A DNA stretch of 48,962 nt from Bacteroidales bacterium (GCA_003550725.1 PUKZ01000090.1:1-48962), one strand, 5' to 3'; numbered from the stretch's first letter, positions 1-8,702 are shown. Numbers and translations are program-made. Notes: generated by a model from the letters alone, not told the origin.

Positions 1-198
1 AAGAACTGTATCTTTTGTTTCATACTTTAGGTGAACACTCAAAATATCACCTTTAGCAGGTTTTTCACCTTCAACATCAGTATGTATTTTATAGTATAAA
101 CCGGTATCTGTTTTTTCATAATTCGCATAATCTTGCTCACATGATACAATTACTCCAACAGCAAGTATCAATGTAATAAATCTAAATAGTTTTCTCAT
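1..198 (-). CDS. FKBP-type peptidyl-prolyl isomerase lipoprotein, 5' part only
   Basis: The gene runs off the left edge; 66 codons from the ATG at 198 are visible. The N-terminus is a lipoprotein signal peptide with a lipobox ending V-S-C at Cys20. After it comes a segment (TDTGLYYKIH, then GEKPAKGDILSVHLKY) typical of the start of an FKBP domain in Bacteroidota, where the 'P..GD.V.V.Y' strand begins the fold. It lies 17 bp downstream of another FKBP lipoprotein on the same strand, so the two are probably cotranscribed and act in folding of envelope proteins. The catalytic part lies outside the window, so activity cannot be judged. Confidence 0.72.
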   Translation of the reverse strand, partial: MRKLFRFITLILAVGVIVSCEQDYANYEKTDTGLYYKIHTDVEGEKPAKGDILSVHLKYETKDTVL

Positions 199-215
199 TT
201 TTAAGTGTGTTTTTT

Positions 216-755
216 TCATTTTAAATCAATTAATTTTAAATCATAAACAATAGCTGCTCTTTTTGGGATTTTGAAACCATCACCCGGAACACCATGTGCA
301 AGATGTGCGGGCATAATAAAAGTAGCTTCATCACCTTTTCTGAGCATCAAAATACCTTCCTCCAGGCCACTTTCTACACCTCCACGCCCAATTTCAAACT
401 CTTTGGCACCTTGCTCTTCTGAACAATAAATAACATCTCCGGTCAATAAACGAATTCTGTAGTCTATAATTGCTGTCATACCTTTTCTGGCTTCAGGGCC
501 TTCACCCTCTATATTTATAGAATATCGTAACCCGGATCCGGTTTTTTCAACATCCAAAGCATGACGGTCAACAAAATCTTCTATCTCTTGATTTTCAAAA
601 GCTAATAATAATTTATTGCTTTCTTCTAAAATTTTACCAAGGTCTTCTCTATCTGATAATTTATTAACTCTTTGCTCATCATTATTATCTTGACATGCAC
701 CCAGAATTAAAAGAAAATAAAAAATAACAAAATATTTTATGCTATAATTTATCAT
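216..755 (-). CDS. GldI-like FKBP-type peptidyl-prolyl cis-trans isomerase lipoprotein
   Basis: 179 aa. The signal peptide ends in the lipobox LGAC (Cys21), so this is a predicted periplasm-facing lipoprotein. Residues about 75-178 form an FKBP domain: the GSGLRYSI strand, KGMTAIIDYRIRLLTGDVI, then GVESGLEEGILMLRKGDEATFIMPAHLAHG, and the terminal YDLKLIDL strand. In flavobacteria GldI is needed for gliding and T9SS, and it is often encoded beside a DHH phosphoesterase, as here. The start overlaps the stop of that upstream gene by 4 bp (ATGA), indicating translational coupling. Whether this organism glides cannot be seen; a general chaperone role is equally possible. Confidence 0.82.
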   Translation of the reverse strand: MINYSIKYFVIFYFLLILGACQDNNDEQRVNKLSDREDLGKILEESNKLLLAFENQEIEDFVDRHALDVEKTGSGLRYSINIEGEGPEARKGMTAIIDYRIRLLTGDVIYCSEEQGAKEFEIGRGGVESGLEEGILMLRKGDEATFIMPAHLAHGVPGDGFKIPKRAAIVYDLKLIDLK

Positions 756-1792
756 GGTTTTAAATTTTGTTTATCACTTATTATTTCCTTACGAAATTTA
801 GATAATACAGATTCAAAATATTTAATAGTTTTTGAAATATTATCATAATACTTTCCGCCCGCGGCATTTTTATGACCCCCTCCATTGAAATATAACCGGG
901 CAAAAACATTAACATCAATAGAACCAACGGAACGAAACGATATTTTAATATGATCTTTTTTCTCAACAAATAACGCAGCAAAATCAATATTACGTATACT
1001 TAAAGCATAATTTACTATGCCCTCCGTATCTCCGTCTTGATGATTGAAATACTCAAGATCCTTTATTGTCAGATAAATATATGCAGAATTTAACTCAGAA
1101 ATTACTGTTAACTTTTTGCTTAAACAATAACCCAAAAGCCTCATCCTATTTTCAGTATATGTATTATATACAAGTTGATGAATATTTTCAGGATTAATTC
1201 CGGTTTCAATAAGATCAGCACATATTGTAAATGTTTCCGGGTTATTGCACCCATAACTAAACGAACCTGTATCTGTCATTATGCCGGCAAACAAGCAAGC
1301 AGCAATGTCTTTATTTATTACATCTTTATCAATTGCACTAATAAATTTAAATATAATTTCTGCTGTTGATGATGTATCAATATATGAAAATACAAAATCA
1401 AAACTATCAGCAGGCTGTGGATGGTGATCTATCAGTATAGTTTTTGCATTTGATTTGTATAATAGATTTGCCAGGTTATCCGAACGATCAGGATGATTAA
1501 AATCTAAACAAAACAATATATCAGCACCAATAATTAAATTACAGGCAGATTCATAATTTTCTTCAGCTATAATAATTTTTTCATTACCAGGCATCCACTT
1601 TAAAAAAGATGCATAATCATTTGGCGTAATAACTGAAATATTCGAAAAACCTTTTTGATTCAAAAATTCATACAGACCCAAAGAAGAACCCACAGCATCA
1701 CCATCGGGATGAACATGGGTTATTATAGATATTTTTTGCGATTTTTTTGTGTTAAGTATCCGCTCTATTTTATTAACTTTTTGTATTTCCAA
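752..1792 (-). CDS. nrnA: DHH-family phosphoesterase, NrnA-like (oligoribonuclease / pAp phosphatase)
   Basis: 346 aa, the usual length for NrnA. The DHH domain shows the metal-binding H26-x-H-P-D30-G-D32 motif, D97, and the signature D122-H-H124 followed by P-Q. The C-terminal DHHA1 domain ends in GGGHKNAAGG (about 305-314), which binds substrate. The family degrades short RNA oligomers to mononucleotides and removes the 3'-phosphate of pAp from sulfur assimilation. No in-frame ATG precedes the conserved N-terminus before a stop, so translation must start at the TTG at 1792. It is the first gene of a short operon with the GldI-like protein. A TACTTTTG element at 1821-1828 (minus strand) sits at a fitting distance upstream. 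Confidence 0.87.
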   Translation of the reverse strand: MEIQKVNKIERILNTKKSQKISIITHVHPDGDAVGSSLGLYEFLNQKGFSNISVITPNDYASFLKWMPGNEKIIIAEENYESACNLIIGADILFCLDFNHPDRSDNLANLLYKSNAKTILIDHHPQPADSFDFVFSYIDTSSTAEIIFKFISAIDKDVINKDIAACLFAGIMTDTGSFSYGCNNPETFTICADLIETGINPENIHQLVYNTYTENRMRLLGYCLSKKLTVISELNSAYIYLTIKDLEYFNHQDGDTEGIVNYALSIRNIDFAALFVEKKDHIKISFRSVGSIDVNVFARLYFNGGGHKNAAGGKYYDNISKTIKYFESVLSKFRKEIISDKQNLKP

Positions 1793-1820
1793 GACAGATG
1801 CTTTAGTTAAGAGTTAAATG

Positions 1821-1828
1821 CAAAAGTA
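1821..1828 (-). promoter_or_regulatory. Candidate -7 element for nrnA-gldI operon
   Basis: The minus strand reads TACTTTTG, a full match to the Bacteroidota -7 consensus TAnnTTTG. It would place the transcript start near 1814, with a leader of about 22 nt. The nearest TTTG for a -33 box (1858-1855) is 26 bp away, longer than the usual 19-21, so only the -7 box is convincing. Confidence 0.42.
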
Positions 1829-1902
1829 TAAAAAATAATATTCAGTTTTATTTCCAAAATCCTTAAAAACAATTAAATTAATTAGTAAATATCTTGATGT
1901 TT

Positions 1903-1960
1903 GTGAACAATATAAGAATTAAACTAAGAGAAAAACTAAGTTTATATAATTATGATTCAC
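1903..1960. repeat. Imperfect inverted repeat (hairpin) 3' of the XRE gene
   Basis: The outer arms GTGAA (1903-1907) and TTCAC (1956-1960) pair. The inner arms AAACTAAG (1921-1928) and CTAAGTTT (1936-1943) pair with one mismatch around a 7-nt loop, and the AT-rich middle pairs partially. Lying downstream of the minus-strand XRE gene, it may help end that transcript, but there is no clean U-tract. Confidence 0.35.
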
Positions 1961-2152
1961 AGGTTATATTGATAAAATGTAATCTATCGTTTTAACAAGC
2001 TGATAAACAAACAATAATGATCTATTTAAAAAGTGGCTAGAAAATGTTTTTTTATTATAATTAAAATCAATGTTTTGCTTATAAAAAAGGGGATTTTCAG
2101 CAATTTATAAAAAATATTTTATGACTTTGTTATTTAAACAAACTACCAATAA

Positions 2153-2641
2153 TCAATGCCGTGGATACAAAACTTCAAACGAATCGTCTTGATAAACCAA
2201 CACAATCTTAATCACATCTTTTTCTTGAGATTTAGGTTTATCGGTTTCCTTTTGTAAACTACTTGGCTTATCCTTATCTGGATGACTTTTAGTCTTCTCA
2301 GTATATTTATGGGTATTATGGTCAGTTTCTTTTTGTAAATTATATTTTTTGTTATTATCAGTTTGAGTAGAAATTAAATTAGATCCTGATTTATTATCTT
2401 GTAAATCATTTGCATCAAATAAGGAAGTTTGGGTATTAAACATTGTACCTTTACCTTTAATAACCCAGTCCAAATTAATATCCGGAAAACTATCGGCAAT
2501 TCTGGATATTAATTCGAGGCTTGGCCTGTTGCGGCCAGAAATAATATGAGAGATAGTGGATCTGGGCACTCCAATGGTATCAGCAAAAACTGATGGAGTC
2601 ATCTTCTTGGCCTCAATGATAGCTAAAACACGTTTATTCAT
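2153..2641 (-). CDS. XRE-family helix-turn-helix transcriptional regulator
   Basis: 162 aa. Residues about 1-65 form a Cro/C1-type HTH: VFADTIGVPRSTISHIISGR gives helices 2 and 3, followed by PSLELISRIADSFPDINLDWVIKGKG, common in Bacteroidota XRE proteins. Residues about 75-140 are a hydrophilic low-complexity linker rich in K, D, T, S, with LQKETD occurring twice. The last 20 residues (IKIVLVYQDDSFEVLYPR) form a small conserved beta-type tail seen in related proteins. No toxin, phage or restriction partner is adjacent. The leader carries an inverted repeat (2669-2696) that could be its own operator. The target is unknown. Confidence 0.8.
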   Translation of the reverse strand: MNKRVLAIIEAKKMTPSVFADTIGVPRSTISHIISGRNRPSLELISRIADSFPDINLDWVIKGKGTMFNTQTSLFDANDLQDNKSGSNLISTQTDNNKKYNLQKETDHNTHKYTEKTKSHPDKDKPSSLQKETDKPKSQEKDVIKIVLVYQDDSFEVLYPRH

Positions 2642-2668
2642 AATAAATAAGCTTTTAATTATTTAAAC

Positions 2669-2707
2669 TACTTATAAATTAATGTTAACATAAGTATATA
2701 AACTTAT
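2669..2707. promoter_or_regulatory. Candidate XRE operator (inverted repeat in its leader)
   Basis: TACTTAT (2669-2675) and ATAAGTA (2690-2696) are perfect 7-bp inverted arms around 14 bp that contain the palindrome-like TTAATGTTAA. A third half-site, ACTTAT, lies at 2702-2707. The element is 28 bp upstream of the XRE start and downstream of its likely -7 box, a natural place for autorepression. AT-rich sequence makes chance matches common. Confidence 0.35.
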
Positions 2708-2733
2708 TGATTGTATACCAAGCATTTTGATTA

Positions 2734-2741
2734 CAAATGTA
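2734..2741 (-). promoter_or_regulatory. Candidate -7 element for the XRE gene
   Basis: The minus strand reads TACATTTG (TAnnTTTG consensus). A TTTG on the same strand at 2769-2766 lies 24 bp upstream, somewhat far for a -33 box. The predicted start is near 2727, giving a leader of about 85 nt that includes the candidate operator. Confidence 0.38.
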
Positions 2742-2791
2742 AATATAATTTTTTATATTATAAAACAAAAAATTTTTCTATCTATTATTGC

Positions 2792-2820
2792 TTGTTTATG
2801 TTTGTAAACCAATATCTTTG
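2792..2820 (+). promoter_or_regulatory. Candidate rightward promoter with an embedded near-palindrome
   Basis: TTG (2792-2794), an 18-bp spacer and TATCTTTG (2813-2820) fit the Bacteroidota promoter pattern. The spacer contains GTTTGTAAAC (2800-2809), a near-palindrome that a repressor could occupy. There is no gene for 670 bp downstream, so it would drive a noncoding RNA or a very long leader, if it is real. Confidence 0.35.
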
Positions 2821-3113
2821 ATTAAATTATTACTTTATGTAAAAAATGTAAAATATTGATTGGCATATTATTAACAACAATATCGCAGATTGTTTTTCAA
2901 AGTACTAAAACAATATGAAAATTTAAACCAAAACATTATATTTTTATGATATTTTACTGGAAATAAATATTTTACAAACAGTTGAGACTGCATAAGTTAT
3001 TAATCATACTTTTATTTTATCATTGTAAATATCCTGAAATTAATTTATTTCACTGATAATAGAGAATGTAAGGCTAAAAATATGTATTGTCTTTAGTTAA
3101 ATAGAATTTTATT

Positions 3114-3121
3114 TACTTTTG
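3114..3121 (+). promoter_or_regulatory. Candidate rightward -7 element in gene-free DNA
   Basis: TACTTTTG matches the TAnnTTTG consensus. A TTG at 3087-3089 lies 24 bp upstream. A G-rich run follows directly. No ORF starts before 3493. Confidence 0.3.
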
Positions 3122-3429
3122 TGAATGGGGGTGTTTTTGTTGTTTAATGTTGTAAACTATTTATTTTTTGATTCTGCATACAATATTATTTACAAAATTT
3201 GTTATCACTACATTTATAATTAAAAATATAAACACATTTAATTAACTTCAATTATTTTAAGTATATTTAGATTTCAACATTTAATTTCCTGAAAAAACAA
3301 GAACCTCTTCTACCCTATACAAATAGTTTTTAACCCTTGCATTTTTATAAAAGATTAGATTTTTTTAAAATTGATTAAACATTTATATAATGATATACGT
3401 AATAATAGGTAGAATGGAAAAAATAATAT

Positions 3430-3437
3430 TATTTTTG
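3430..3437 (+). promoter_or_regulatory. Candidate -7 element for the serine hydrolase gene
   Basis: TATTTTTG fits TAnnTTTG and would give a transcript start near 3444 and a leader of about 50 nt before the ATG at 3493. No good -33 TTTG is seen at 19-21 bp. Confidence 0.42.
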
Positions 3438-3492
3438 CATGTCTTTTTACACTTATTAATTTTATTTCTATAAATTATTTTTTAAGCTTATA

Positions 3493-4692
3493 ATGCCAAA
3501 ACAATACTTATTATTTATTATACTGTTTTTTATTTTAGGTGTTTCCAATTTAAATGTTTCATCAAATGATGAAGAACAAAGTGTTGGAGGTTATTCATCT
3601 GACCGGGATAACAATTTAGCTTCTTTTTTATTGAATGAAGATATAGGGTTTTATGATTATGTCATTACAAAATATATAGAAAACACCAATTTCAATGGTA
3701 ATGTTCTAATTGCCCGACATGGAATGATTTTATATAAAAACTCATTGGGCTACAGCGATTTTGAAAATCAAACTCCATTAAATGATTCTACTGCTTTTCA
3801 ATTAGCCAGTATAACTAAAACTTTCACAGCAACAGCTGTTTTACTTTTACAGCATCGTGGCTTTCTTGACGTAGATGATCCATTAGTTCAATATATTCCT
3901 GAATTCCCTTATGACAATATTACAATACGCCAACTTCTAAATCACACATCAGGTTTACAGAATTATATGTGGCTAATTGAAAACCACTGGCGTAAAAACT
4001 CTAAACCCAACAACGAAGATATGCTTGATATGTTTGTAAAACATAGGCTGCCACTTAATTTTTATCCCGGGCACCGATTTGCATATTCAAATACGGGATA
4101 TGCTTTTCTGGCATTGCTTATTGAAAGGATTACAAATGAAAGCTATGCCGAGTTTATCCAAACAAATATATTTGAGCCACTAAACATGAATCATTCCTTT
4201 GTTAAAAATACGCAAGATCACGAAACCATCGAAAACAAAGCCTATGGTTACAGAAGATTTAGAAATTCATACATAAAAATTTCAAATAACTACATTGATG
4301 GTATACAAGGTGACAAAGGTATCTATTCTTCTGTTATTGATCTTTTAAAATGGGATCAGGCGTTATACAGCAACAAAATTTTGCCTCAAAACATTATTCA
4401 AAAAGCTTTTGAATATGCTCAACTCAATAACAAAAGAACAGTTAATTATGGTCTCGGCTGGAGATTACAAAAATTTATTGACCGTAAAGTAGTTCATCAT
4501 CCGGGAAGATGGAACGGATATCGTACTTCTTTTAAAAGATTTATTGAGGATAATGTTACGATAATTATTTTAAACAACACCAACAAAAATATAAAAAACC
4601 TTGTTGATGAACTGGAACTAATTGTTTTTCAGGATGAAGTAGAGCAGTTTAAAGCCAACAAAAAAGACACCACGCGATTAAAAAATATATAA
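3493..4692 (+). CDS. Exported serine hydrolase, beta-lactamase / class C-like family
   Basis: 399 aa with an N-terminal signal peptide (hydrophobic residues about 5-20). The class C beta-lactamase/DD-peptidase fold is shown by the S106-I-T-K109 (SxxK) nucleophile motif, the Y198-S-N200 (YxN) motif, and H336-P-G338 in the third-motif position. HxG rather than KTG is common in family esterases and D-aminopeptidases, so true beta-lactamase activity is unlikely. The LLNHTSGLQ and YAFLALLIERIT segments are also family-typical. The likely role is hydrolysis of peptidoglycan peptides, D-amino acid peptides or esters in the periplasm. It is monocistronic and converges on the next gene with only 31 bp between them. 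Confidence 0.85.
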   Translation: MPKQYLLFIILFFILGVSNLNVSSNDEEQSVGGYSSDRDNNLASFLLNEDIGFYDYVITKYIENTNFNGNVLIARHGMILYKNSLGYSDFENQTPLNDSTAFQLASITKTFTATAVLLLQHRGFLDVDDPLVQYIPEFPYDNITIRQLLNHTSGLQNYMWLIENHWRKNSKPNNEDMLDMFVKHRLPLNFYPGHRFAYSNTGYAFLALLIERITNESYAEFIQTNIFEPLNMNHSFVKNTQDHETIENKAYGYRRFRNSYIKISNNYIDGIQGDKGIYSSVIDLLKWDQALYSNKILPQNIIQKAFEYAQLNNKRTVNYGLGWRLQKFIDRKVVHHPGRWNGYRTSFKRFIEDNVTIIILNNTNKNIKNLVDELELIVFQDEVEQFKANKKDTTRLKNI

Positions 4693-4723
4693 TATATTGG
4701 CAACAAATTGTAAACCATGTTAT

Positions 4724-5740
4724 TTAACGATAACAATTTTGGCATATATAAGGCAAATTAGTATTATTTAGCAATTGGCTGCGCAATAAATTTATGCTTT
4801 CACCTTTCCATATTTCTTCAACACTTTGCCTGCAGATATTACCCACAATAAATTCTGCCTTTTTATCATAACAACAAGAAACAACATCTCCGTTGGATGT
4901 AACTACAAGTTGACTCCAAAGGCGAAAACAGGATTTATAATTTTTCTTTTTAACCTGCCATTTACTATCAGAATTTTTGCAATATCTACGATATTTTTCC
5001 TGTAATGGAATAAACTCTTCTATTGTTTCACTGTTATAAAATTGCATTGTTTTAATTTGTACCAAATCTACTCCCAGTTTTTTGGCAAAACTTTTAAGGT
5101 ATTGCAATTCATGCTCATTTTTTTTATGAACCAAAAATTGTAATACAATAAACGGGTGAGTCATTTTCATTGCTTTTTTTCTCTTCGACAAATTTTTAAT
5201 CCCATTTACTACCTTATCATATTCACCATTTATCCTGTAATAATTGTATGTTTCTTTACTAAGGCCATCAAGCGAAACGAGTAATTTGTCCAATCCAGAT
5301 TTTATAAGCTTATTATTATTATCTTCAAAAAGAAAATGACCATTTGTTGATAAGACTGTATAAAAACCCTTATTTTTAGATTTTGTAATAAAATCAAATA
5401 TGTTTTTATTTAGGAAAGGTTCGCCCTGAAAATAGAGATTAATATAAAAACTTTTACCTTGGGTATCTTTTATAAGCTTATCGAATATAATTTCGTTCAT
5501 AAAACTCTTCTTCCTTTCTATTTTACCCATTCCAACCATACATTCAGGACAATACAAATTACATATGGAAGAAAGTTCTGCTGAAAGAGCAAATGGAAAG
5601 GAGCCTGAATAAACTTTTTTTGTATAACGGGATAAAAGAAAAGCTATGTAGATTTTTATATAATTTATTAAAGGTTTTCCGAAAAAAGCAATGGCTAGCC
5701 TTTTGAAGTCATGGATATGTGATTTATAGCTCAGTATCAT
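4724..5740 (-). CDS. Radical SAM protein with SPASM-type C-terminus
   Basis: 338 aa. The radical SAM cluster motif is C60-x3-C64-x2-C67 in SSICNLYCPECMVG. It is followed by FQGEPFLN, LSTNGHFL and LLVSLDGLSKETY, the usual strands of the SAM-binding barrel. The C-terminal region has further cysteines (SCFRLW, VVSCCYDK, NICRQS and the terminal YICQNCYR), which fits a SPASM auxiliary [4Fe-4S] cluster. Related proteins include peptide-maturation and molybdenum-cofactor-type enzymes, but many Bacteroidota copies sit near surface-sugar genes. No precursor peptide or sugar gene is adjacent, so the substrate is unknown. Confidence 0.85.
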   Translation of the reverse strand: MILSYKSHIHDFKRLAIAFFGKPLINYIKIYIAFLLSRYTKKVYSGSFPFALSAELSSICNLYCPECMVGMGKIERKKSFMNEIIFDKLIKDTQGKSFYINLYFQGEPFLNKNIFDFITKSKNKGFYTVLSTNGHFLFEDNNNKLIKSGLDKLLVSLDGLSKETYNYYRINGEYDKVVNGIKNLSKRKKAMKMTHPFIVLQFLVHKKNEHELQYLKSFAKKLGVDLVQIKTMQFYNSETIEEFIPLQEKYRRYCKNSDSKWQVKKKNYKSCFRLWSQLVVTSNGDVVSCCYDKKAEFIVGNICRQSVEEIWKGESINLLRSQLLNNTNLPYICQNCYR

Positions 5741-5839
5741 AAAATAAAGATTTTTTAACTTAAAATCACATTAGAGTATTAAAAAAAGCATTTTTTTAAC
5801 AAACACTTTATTAAATGATATTGCTTTTTGTAATAATAG

Positions 5840-6733
5840 TCATTTCATAAAGGGTTCAGTATGAATTGAAATATGCGTTTGTTCACCATACTTATACCTT
5901 ATCTTTTTTTCCAGTTCAACAGTTATATCATGTGCTTGTTGAACATTAAGGTCCTTTTTTACCCTTATATGTATATCAATAGCAATATTATTACCTATTT
6001 TCCTGGTTTTTAAATTATGTGGTTCAAAAACTCCTTCTGTTTCGGAAAAAACATTTAGTATTTCTTGTTCAATTTTTCGTGGTAACGATGTTTCGATTAA
6101 TTCGAGGACTGATGTTTTCAAAATCTTAAAACTTACTAAAAAAATAAAAACACTTACAATAATTGCAGCAAGTGGATCTAGAATTGTCCATCGTGGGCCA
6201 AGGAATATTGCACCTCCTATTCCAGCTAATGTGCCAAAAGATGAATATACATCGGTGCGGTGATGCCATGCATTGGCGATAATTACCTGGCTATTTATTT
6301 GCTTTCCCTTTCTTAAAGTATACCTGTAGATAATTTCTTTAATAATAACTGAAGCTATTGCTGCATAAAAAGCAATATTGCCGGGACTGTCGATAGCACC
6401 CTCCTTGAAATACTCATATATTTTTTTCCCACCCGAATATAAGATACCAGTACCTACTAATATAAGAACAATTCCTACAAAAACCGTAGCTAAAGTTTCA
6501 ACTTTGCCATGGCCATATTTATGGTTTTGGTCGCTTGGTTTAGAAGCAACTTTTAAACTACCCACAACCACGAGGTCAGTAGCAAAATCACTTATGGAGT
6601 GCACGCCATCAGCAATCATGGCCGAACTGCGACCGAGAAAACCTGCTATAAGCTTAAATACTGTTAAAACAATATTAGCTACAAAACCAACCCATGTTAC
6701 TTTTGTAGCAACTTTTGACTGATATTTATCCAT
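5840..6733 (-). CDS. Cation diffusion facilitator family transporter (FieF-like)
   Basis: 297 aa, a typical CDF length. The membrane part carries metal-site residues in DGVHSISDFATD (H45-x3-D49, D53) and in NAWHHRTDVYSS (HxxxD), the two halves of the tetrahedral site that binds Zn2+, Fe2+ or Mn2+. The C-terminal 85 residues form the cytoplasmic dimerisation domain with HDITVELEKKI and ISIHTEP. It exports divalent metal in exchange for protons. It starts 15 bp after nqrF on the same strand and is therefore probably the last gene of the nqr operon, an association worth noting because the sodium pump depends on iron and flavin cofactors. Confidence 0.88.
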   Translation of the reverse strand: MDKYQSKVATKVTWVGFVANIVLTVFKLIAGFLGRSSAMIADGVHSISDFATDLVVVGSLKVASKPSDQNHKYGHGKVETLATVFVGIVLILVGTGILYSGGKKIYEYFKEGAIDSPGNIAFYAAIASVIIKEIIYRYTLRKGKQINSQVIIANAWHHRTDVYSSFGTLAGIGGAIFLGPRWTILDPLAAIIVSVFIFLVSFKILKTSVLELIETSLPRKIEQEILNVFSETEGVFEPHNLKTRKIGNNIAIDIHIRVKKDLNVQQAHDITVELEKKIRYKYGEQTHISIHTEPFMK

Positions 6734-6748
6734 AGATTATAATAAAAA

Positions 6749-8005
6749 TCAACCGAAGTCGTCCATATCAATGTTTTCTTCCGGCACCCCCATATCGTCA
6801 AGCATTTTAAGAACTGCATCATTCATCATAGGAGGGCCGCAAAGATAATATTCCACTTCTTCAGGCTCCGGATGTTTACTCAAATAATTATCATAAACAA
6901 CTTGGTGTATAAAACCTGTATAACCGTTCCAATTATCTTCAGGCAAGGGTTCTGATAAAGCAATATGGAATTTAAAATTGGGAAATTTATTTTCTATATC
7001 AATAAAATCTTCTTCATAAAAAATTTCTCTTTTTGAACGTGCTCCGTACCAAAATGACACTTTTCGTTTTGTATTCAGAGTGTGAAAAAGATGGAAGATA
7101 TGAGATCTTAATGGTGCCATTCCGGCTCCACCGCCAATATATACCATTTCTTTATCTGTATCTTTAATAAAGAATTCGCCATACGGTCCTGATATTGTAA
7201 CTTTATCACCGGGTTTTCGTGCAAAGATATAAGTCGAACAAATACCAGGATTAACTTTCATAAAGCGGTTTTTCTTACGATCCCAGGGTGGAGTGGCTAT
7301 ACGTACGTTGAGTTTGATAATATTTCCTTCGGCAGGATGATTGGCCATAGAATATGCTCTGAATACCGGCTCCGGATTGCGCATTTTTAAACCCCAAAGA
7401 TTCAGATTATCCCAGTCGCGACGAAATTCTTCTTCAACCTCAATTTCTTTGAAATCAATTTCACATGGAGGAACATCCACTTGTATATAGCCTCCCGGCT
7501 TAAAATCAAGAAACTCACCTTCCGGAAGTTTAACCACAAACTCTTTTATAAAAGTTGCCACGTTTTTGTTGGAAACCACTTCACATTCCCATTTCTTAAT
7601 ACCAAATATTTCTTCCGGTATTTTTATTTCTACATCTTGTTTAACTTTAACCTGGCATGCAAGACGCCAATTATTCATAATTTCTTTCCGTGTAAAATAG
7701 CCTACCTCTGTGGGAAGTATATCGCCTACTCCCGATAACACCTGGCATTTGCACATAGCACAAGTTCCTTGACCGCCACAAGCGCTTGGAAGATAGATTT
7801 CATTATCTGTCAGTGTTGAAAGCAAAGTGCTACCTGCCTCAACATCAAGTTCTTTTTCCTTATTAATATCAATTTTAACCGGACCGCTTGGAACAAGTTT
7901 TGCGCGGGCATATAATAAGAGAGAAACCAAAGCAAGTATAATAACTAAAAAAATCAATATACTTAGCAAAATAATCAAACCACTGCTTACTTCAAGTAAT
8001 ATCAT
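6749..8005 (-). CDS. nqrF: Na+-translocating NADH:quinone reductase subunit F
   Basis: 418 aa, near the usual 405-420. It has one N-terminal membrane helix (residues 9-33). A [2Fe-2S] ferredoxin domain follows with ligands C76, C82, C85 and C117. The FAD site RAYSM is at 216-220, the NAD(P)-binding loop [11 protein letters not shown] at 290-300, and the C-terminal YYLCGPPMM motif near 388. NqrF is the NADH dehydrogenase entry subunit, passing electrons from NADH through FAD and the iron-sulfur centre to the rest of the complex. It lies 25 bp after nqrE. Confidence 0.97.
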   Translation of the reverse strand: MILLEVSSGLIILLSILIFLVIILALVSLLLYARAKLVPSGPVKIDINKEKELDVEAGSTLLSTLTDNEIYLPSACGGQGTCAMCKCQVLSGVGDILPTEVGYFTRKEIMNNWRLACQVKVKQDVEIKIPEEIFGIKKWECEVVSNKNVATFIKEFVVKLPEGEFLDFKPGGYIQVDVPPCEIDFKEIEVEEEFRRDWDNLNLWGLKMRNPEPVFRAYSMANHPAEGNIIKLNVRIATPPWDRKKNRFMKVNPGICSTYIFARKPGDKVTISGPYGEFFIKDTDKEMVYIGGGAGMAPLRSHIFHLFHTLNTKRKVSFWYGARSKREIFYEEDFIDIENKFPNFKFHIALSEPLPEDNWNGYTGFIHQVVYDNYLSKHPEPEEVEYYLCGPPMMNDAVLKMLDDMGVPEENIDMDDFG

Positions 8006-8030
8006 ATATTAAAAAATATTAATTATCTGT

Positions 8031-8648
8031 TTACAATTCAATACCCATAAAACTCATAAAAGCAATACCCATTAATCCTGTTATTATGAATGTAATTCCA
8101 AGCCCTCTTAAGGGGGCAGGAACATTGGAGTACCTTATTTTTTCACGAATAGCAGCTATTCCTACAATAGCAAGAAACCATCCTACACCACTACCTAAAC
8201 CAAATGATGTAGCTTCCGCAATATTGGCATAGTTTCTTTCCTGCATGAAAAGGGAAGCACCTAAAATGGCGCAATTAACCGCTATTAAAGGAAGAAATAT
8301 GCCCAGTGAGTTGTAAAGCGTTGGGCTGAATTTTTCTATTATCATCTCCACAAGTTGAACCATTGAAGCTATGATTGCTATAAAAACTATAAAAGTTAAA
8401 AATGACAGGTCAACTTCAGCAAACCTGGGTCCAAGCCAGGCCAAAGCCCCACGGCTTAACAAATAATTATCTATAAGGTAGTTTATTGGTACAGTTATAC
8501 CCAGTACAAATATTACAGCAAAACCCAGCCCCACAGATGTCTGGACAGTCCTGGAAACGGCAAGGTAAGAACACATACCAAGATAATAGGCTAATACAAG
8601 ATTGTCAATAAATACCGACCTGACAAATATGTTTACCAATTCTTCCAT
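8031..8648 (-). CDS. nqrE: Na+-translocating NADH:quinone reductase subunit E
   Basis: 205 aa, with six predicted membrane helices and the family-typical N-terminus with FVRSVFIDNLVLAYYLGMC. The Cys in LGMCSYLAVS and the Cys in AVNCAILGASLF sit in the half-membrane helices that, with NqrD, coordinate an intramembrane iron centre. It is paralogous to NqrD and to RnfA. It follows nqrD after a 54-bp gap. Confidence 0.96.
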   Translation of the reverse strand: MEELVNIFVRSVFIDNLVLAYYLGMCSYLAVSRTVQTSVGLGFAVIFVLGITVPINYLIDNYLLSRGALAWLGPRFAEVDLSFLTFIVFIAIIASMVQLVEMIIEKFSPTLYNSLGIFLPLIAVNCAILGASLFMQERNYANIAEATSFGLGSGVGWFLAIVGIAAIREKIRYSNVPAPLRGLGITFIITGLMGIAFMSFMGIEL

Positions 8649-8702
8649 AAAAAATTTTTTTCAGTTTATATAGCAGTACTTGCTTTAATAAATTTAAAAA
8701 CA

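Larger units (their letters stand above)
1793..2152. other. Gene-free stretch between nrnA and the XRE gene
   Basis: 360 bp of AT-rich sequence with no plausible ORF. It holds the nrnA -7 element and an imperfect hairpin (1903-1960). The last 200 bp show nothing else recognisable. Confidence 0.6.
2642..3492. other. 850-bp gene-free region between XRE and the serine hydrolase
   Basis: Very AT-rich, with only very short ORFs: every ATG checked on the plus strand meets a stop within a few codons. It contains the XRE leader, at least three rightward -7 elements (2813-2820, 3114-3121, 3430-3437) and two related GTTTGTAAAC / GTTGTAAAC motifs (2800-2809 and near 3149). Only the last -7 element is close enough to serve the serine hydrolase with a short leader. 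Confidence 0.55.

Noticed and set aside
3493-4692. Beta-lactamase resistance gene
   Set aside because: The third motif is HPG rather than KTG, and the protein is closer to general serine hydrolases of the family.
4724-5740. Peptide-maturating (RiPP) radical SAM system
   Set aside because: No precursor peptide, transporter or peptidase gene was found on either side.
6378-6722. Antisense ORF opposite the CDF transporter
   Set aside because: It is a shadow of a well-supported gene, with no family match and no start signal.
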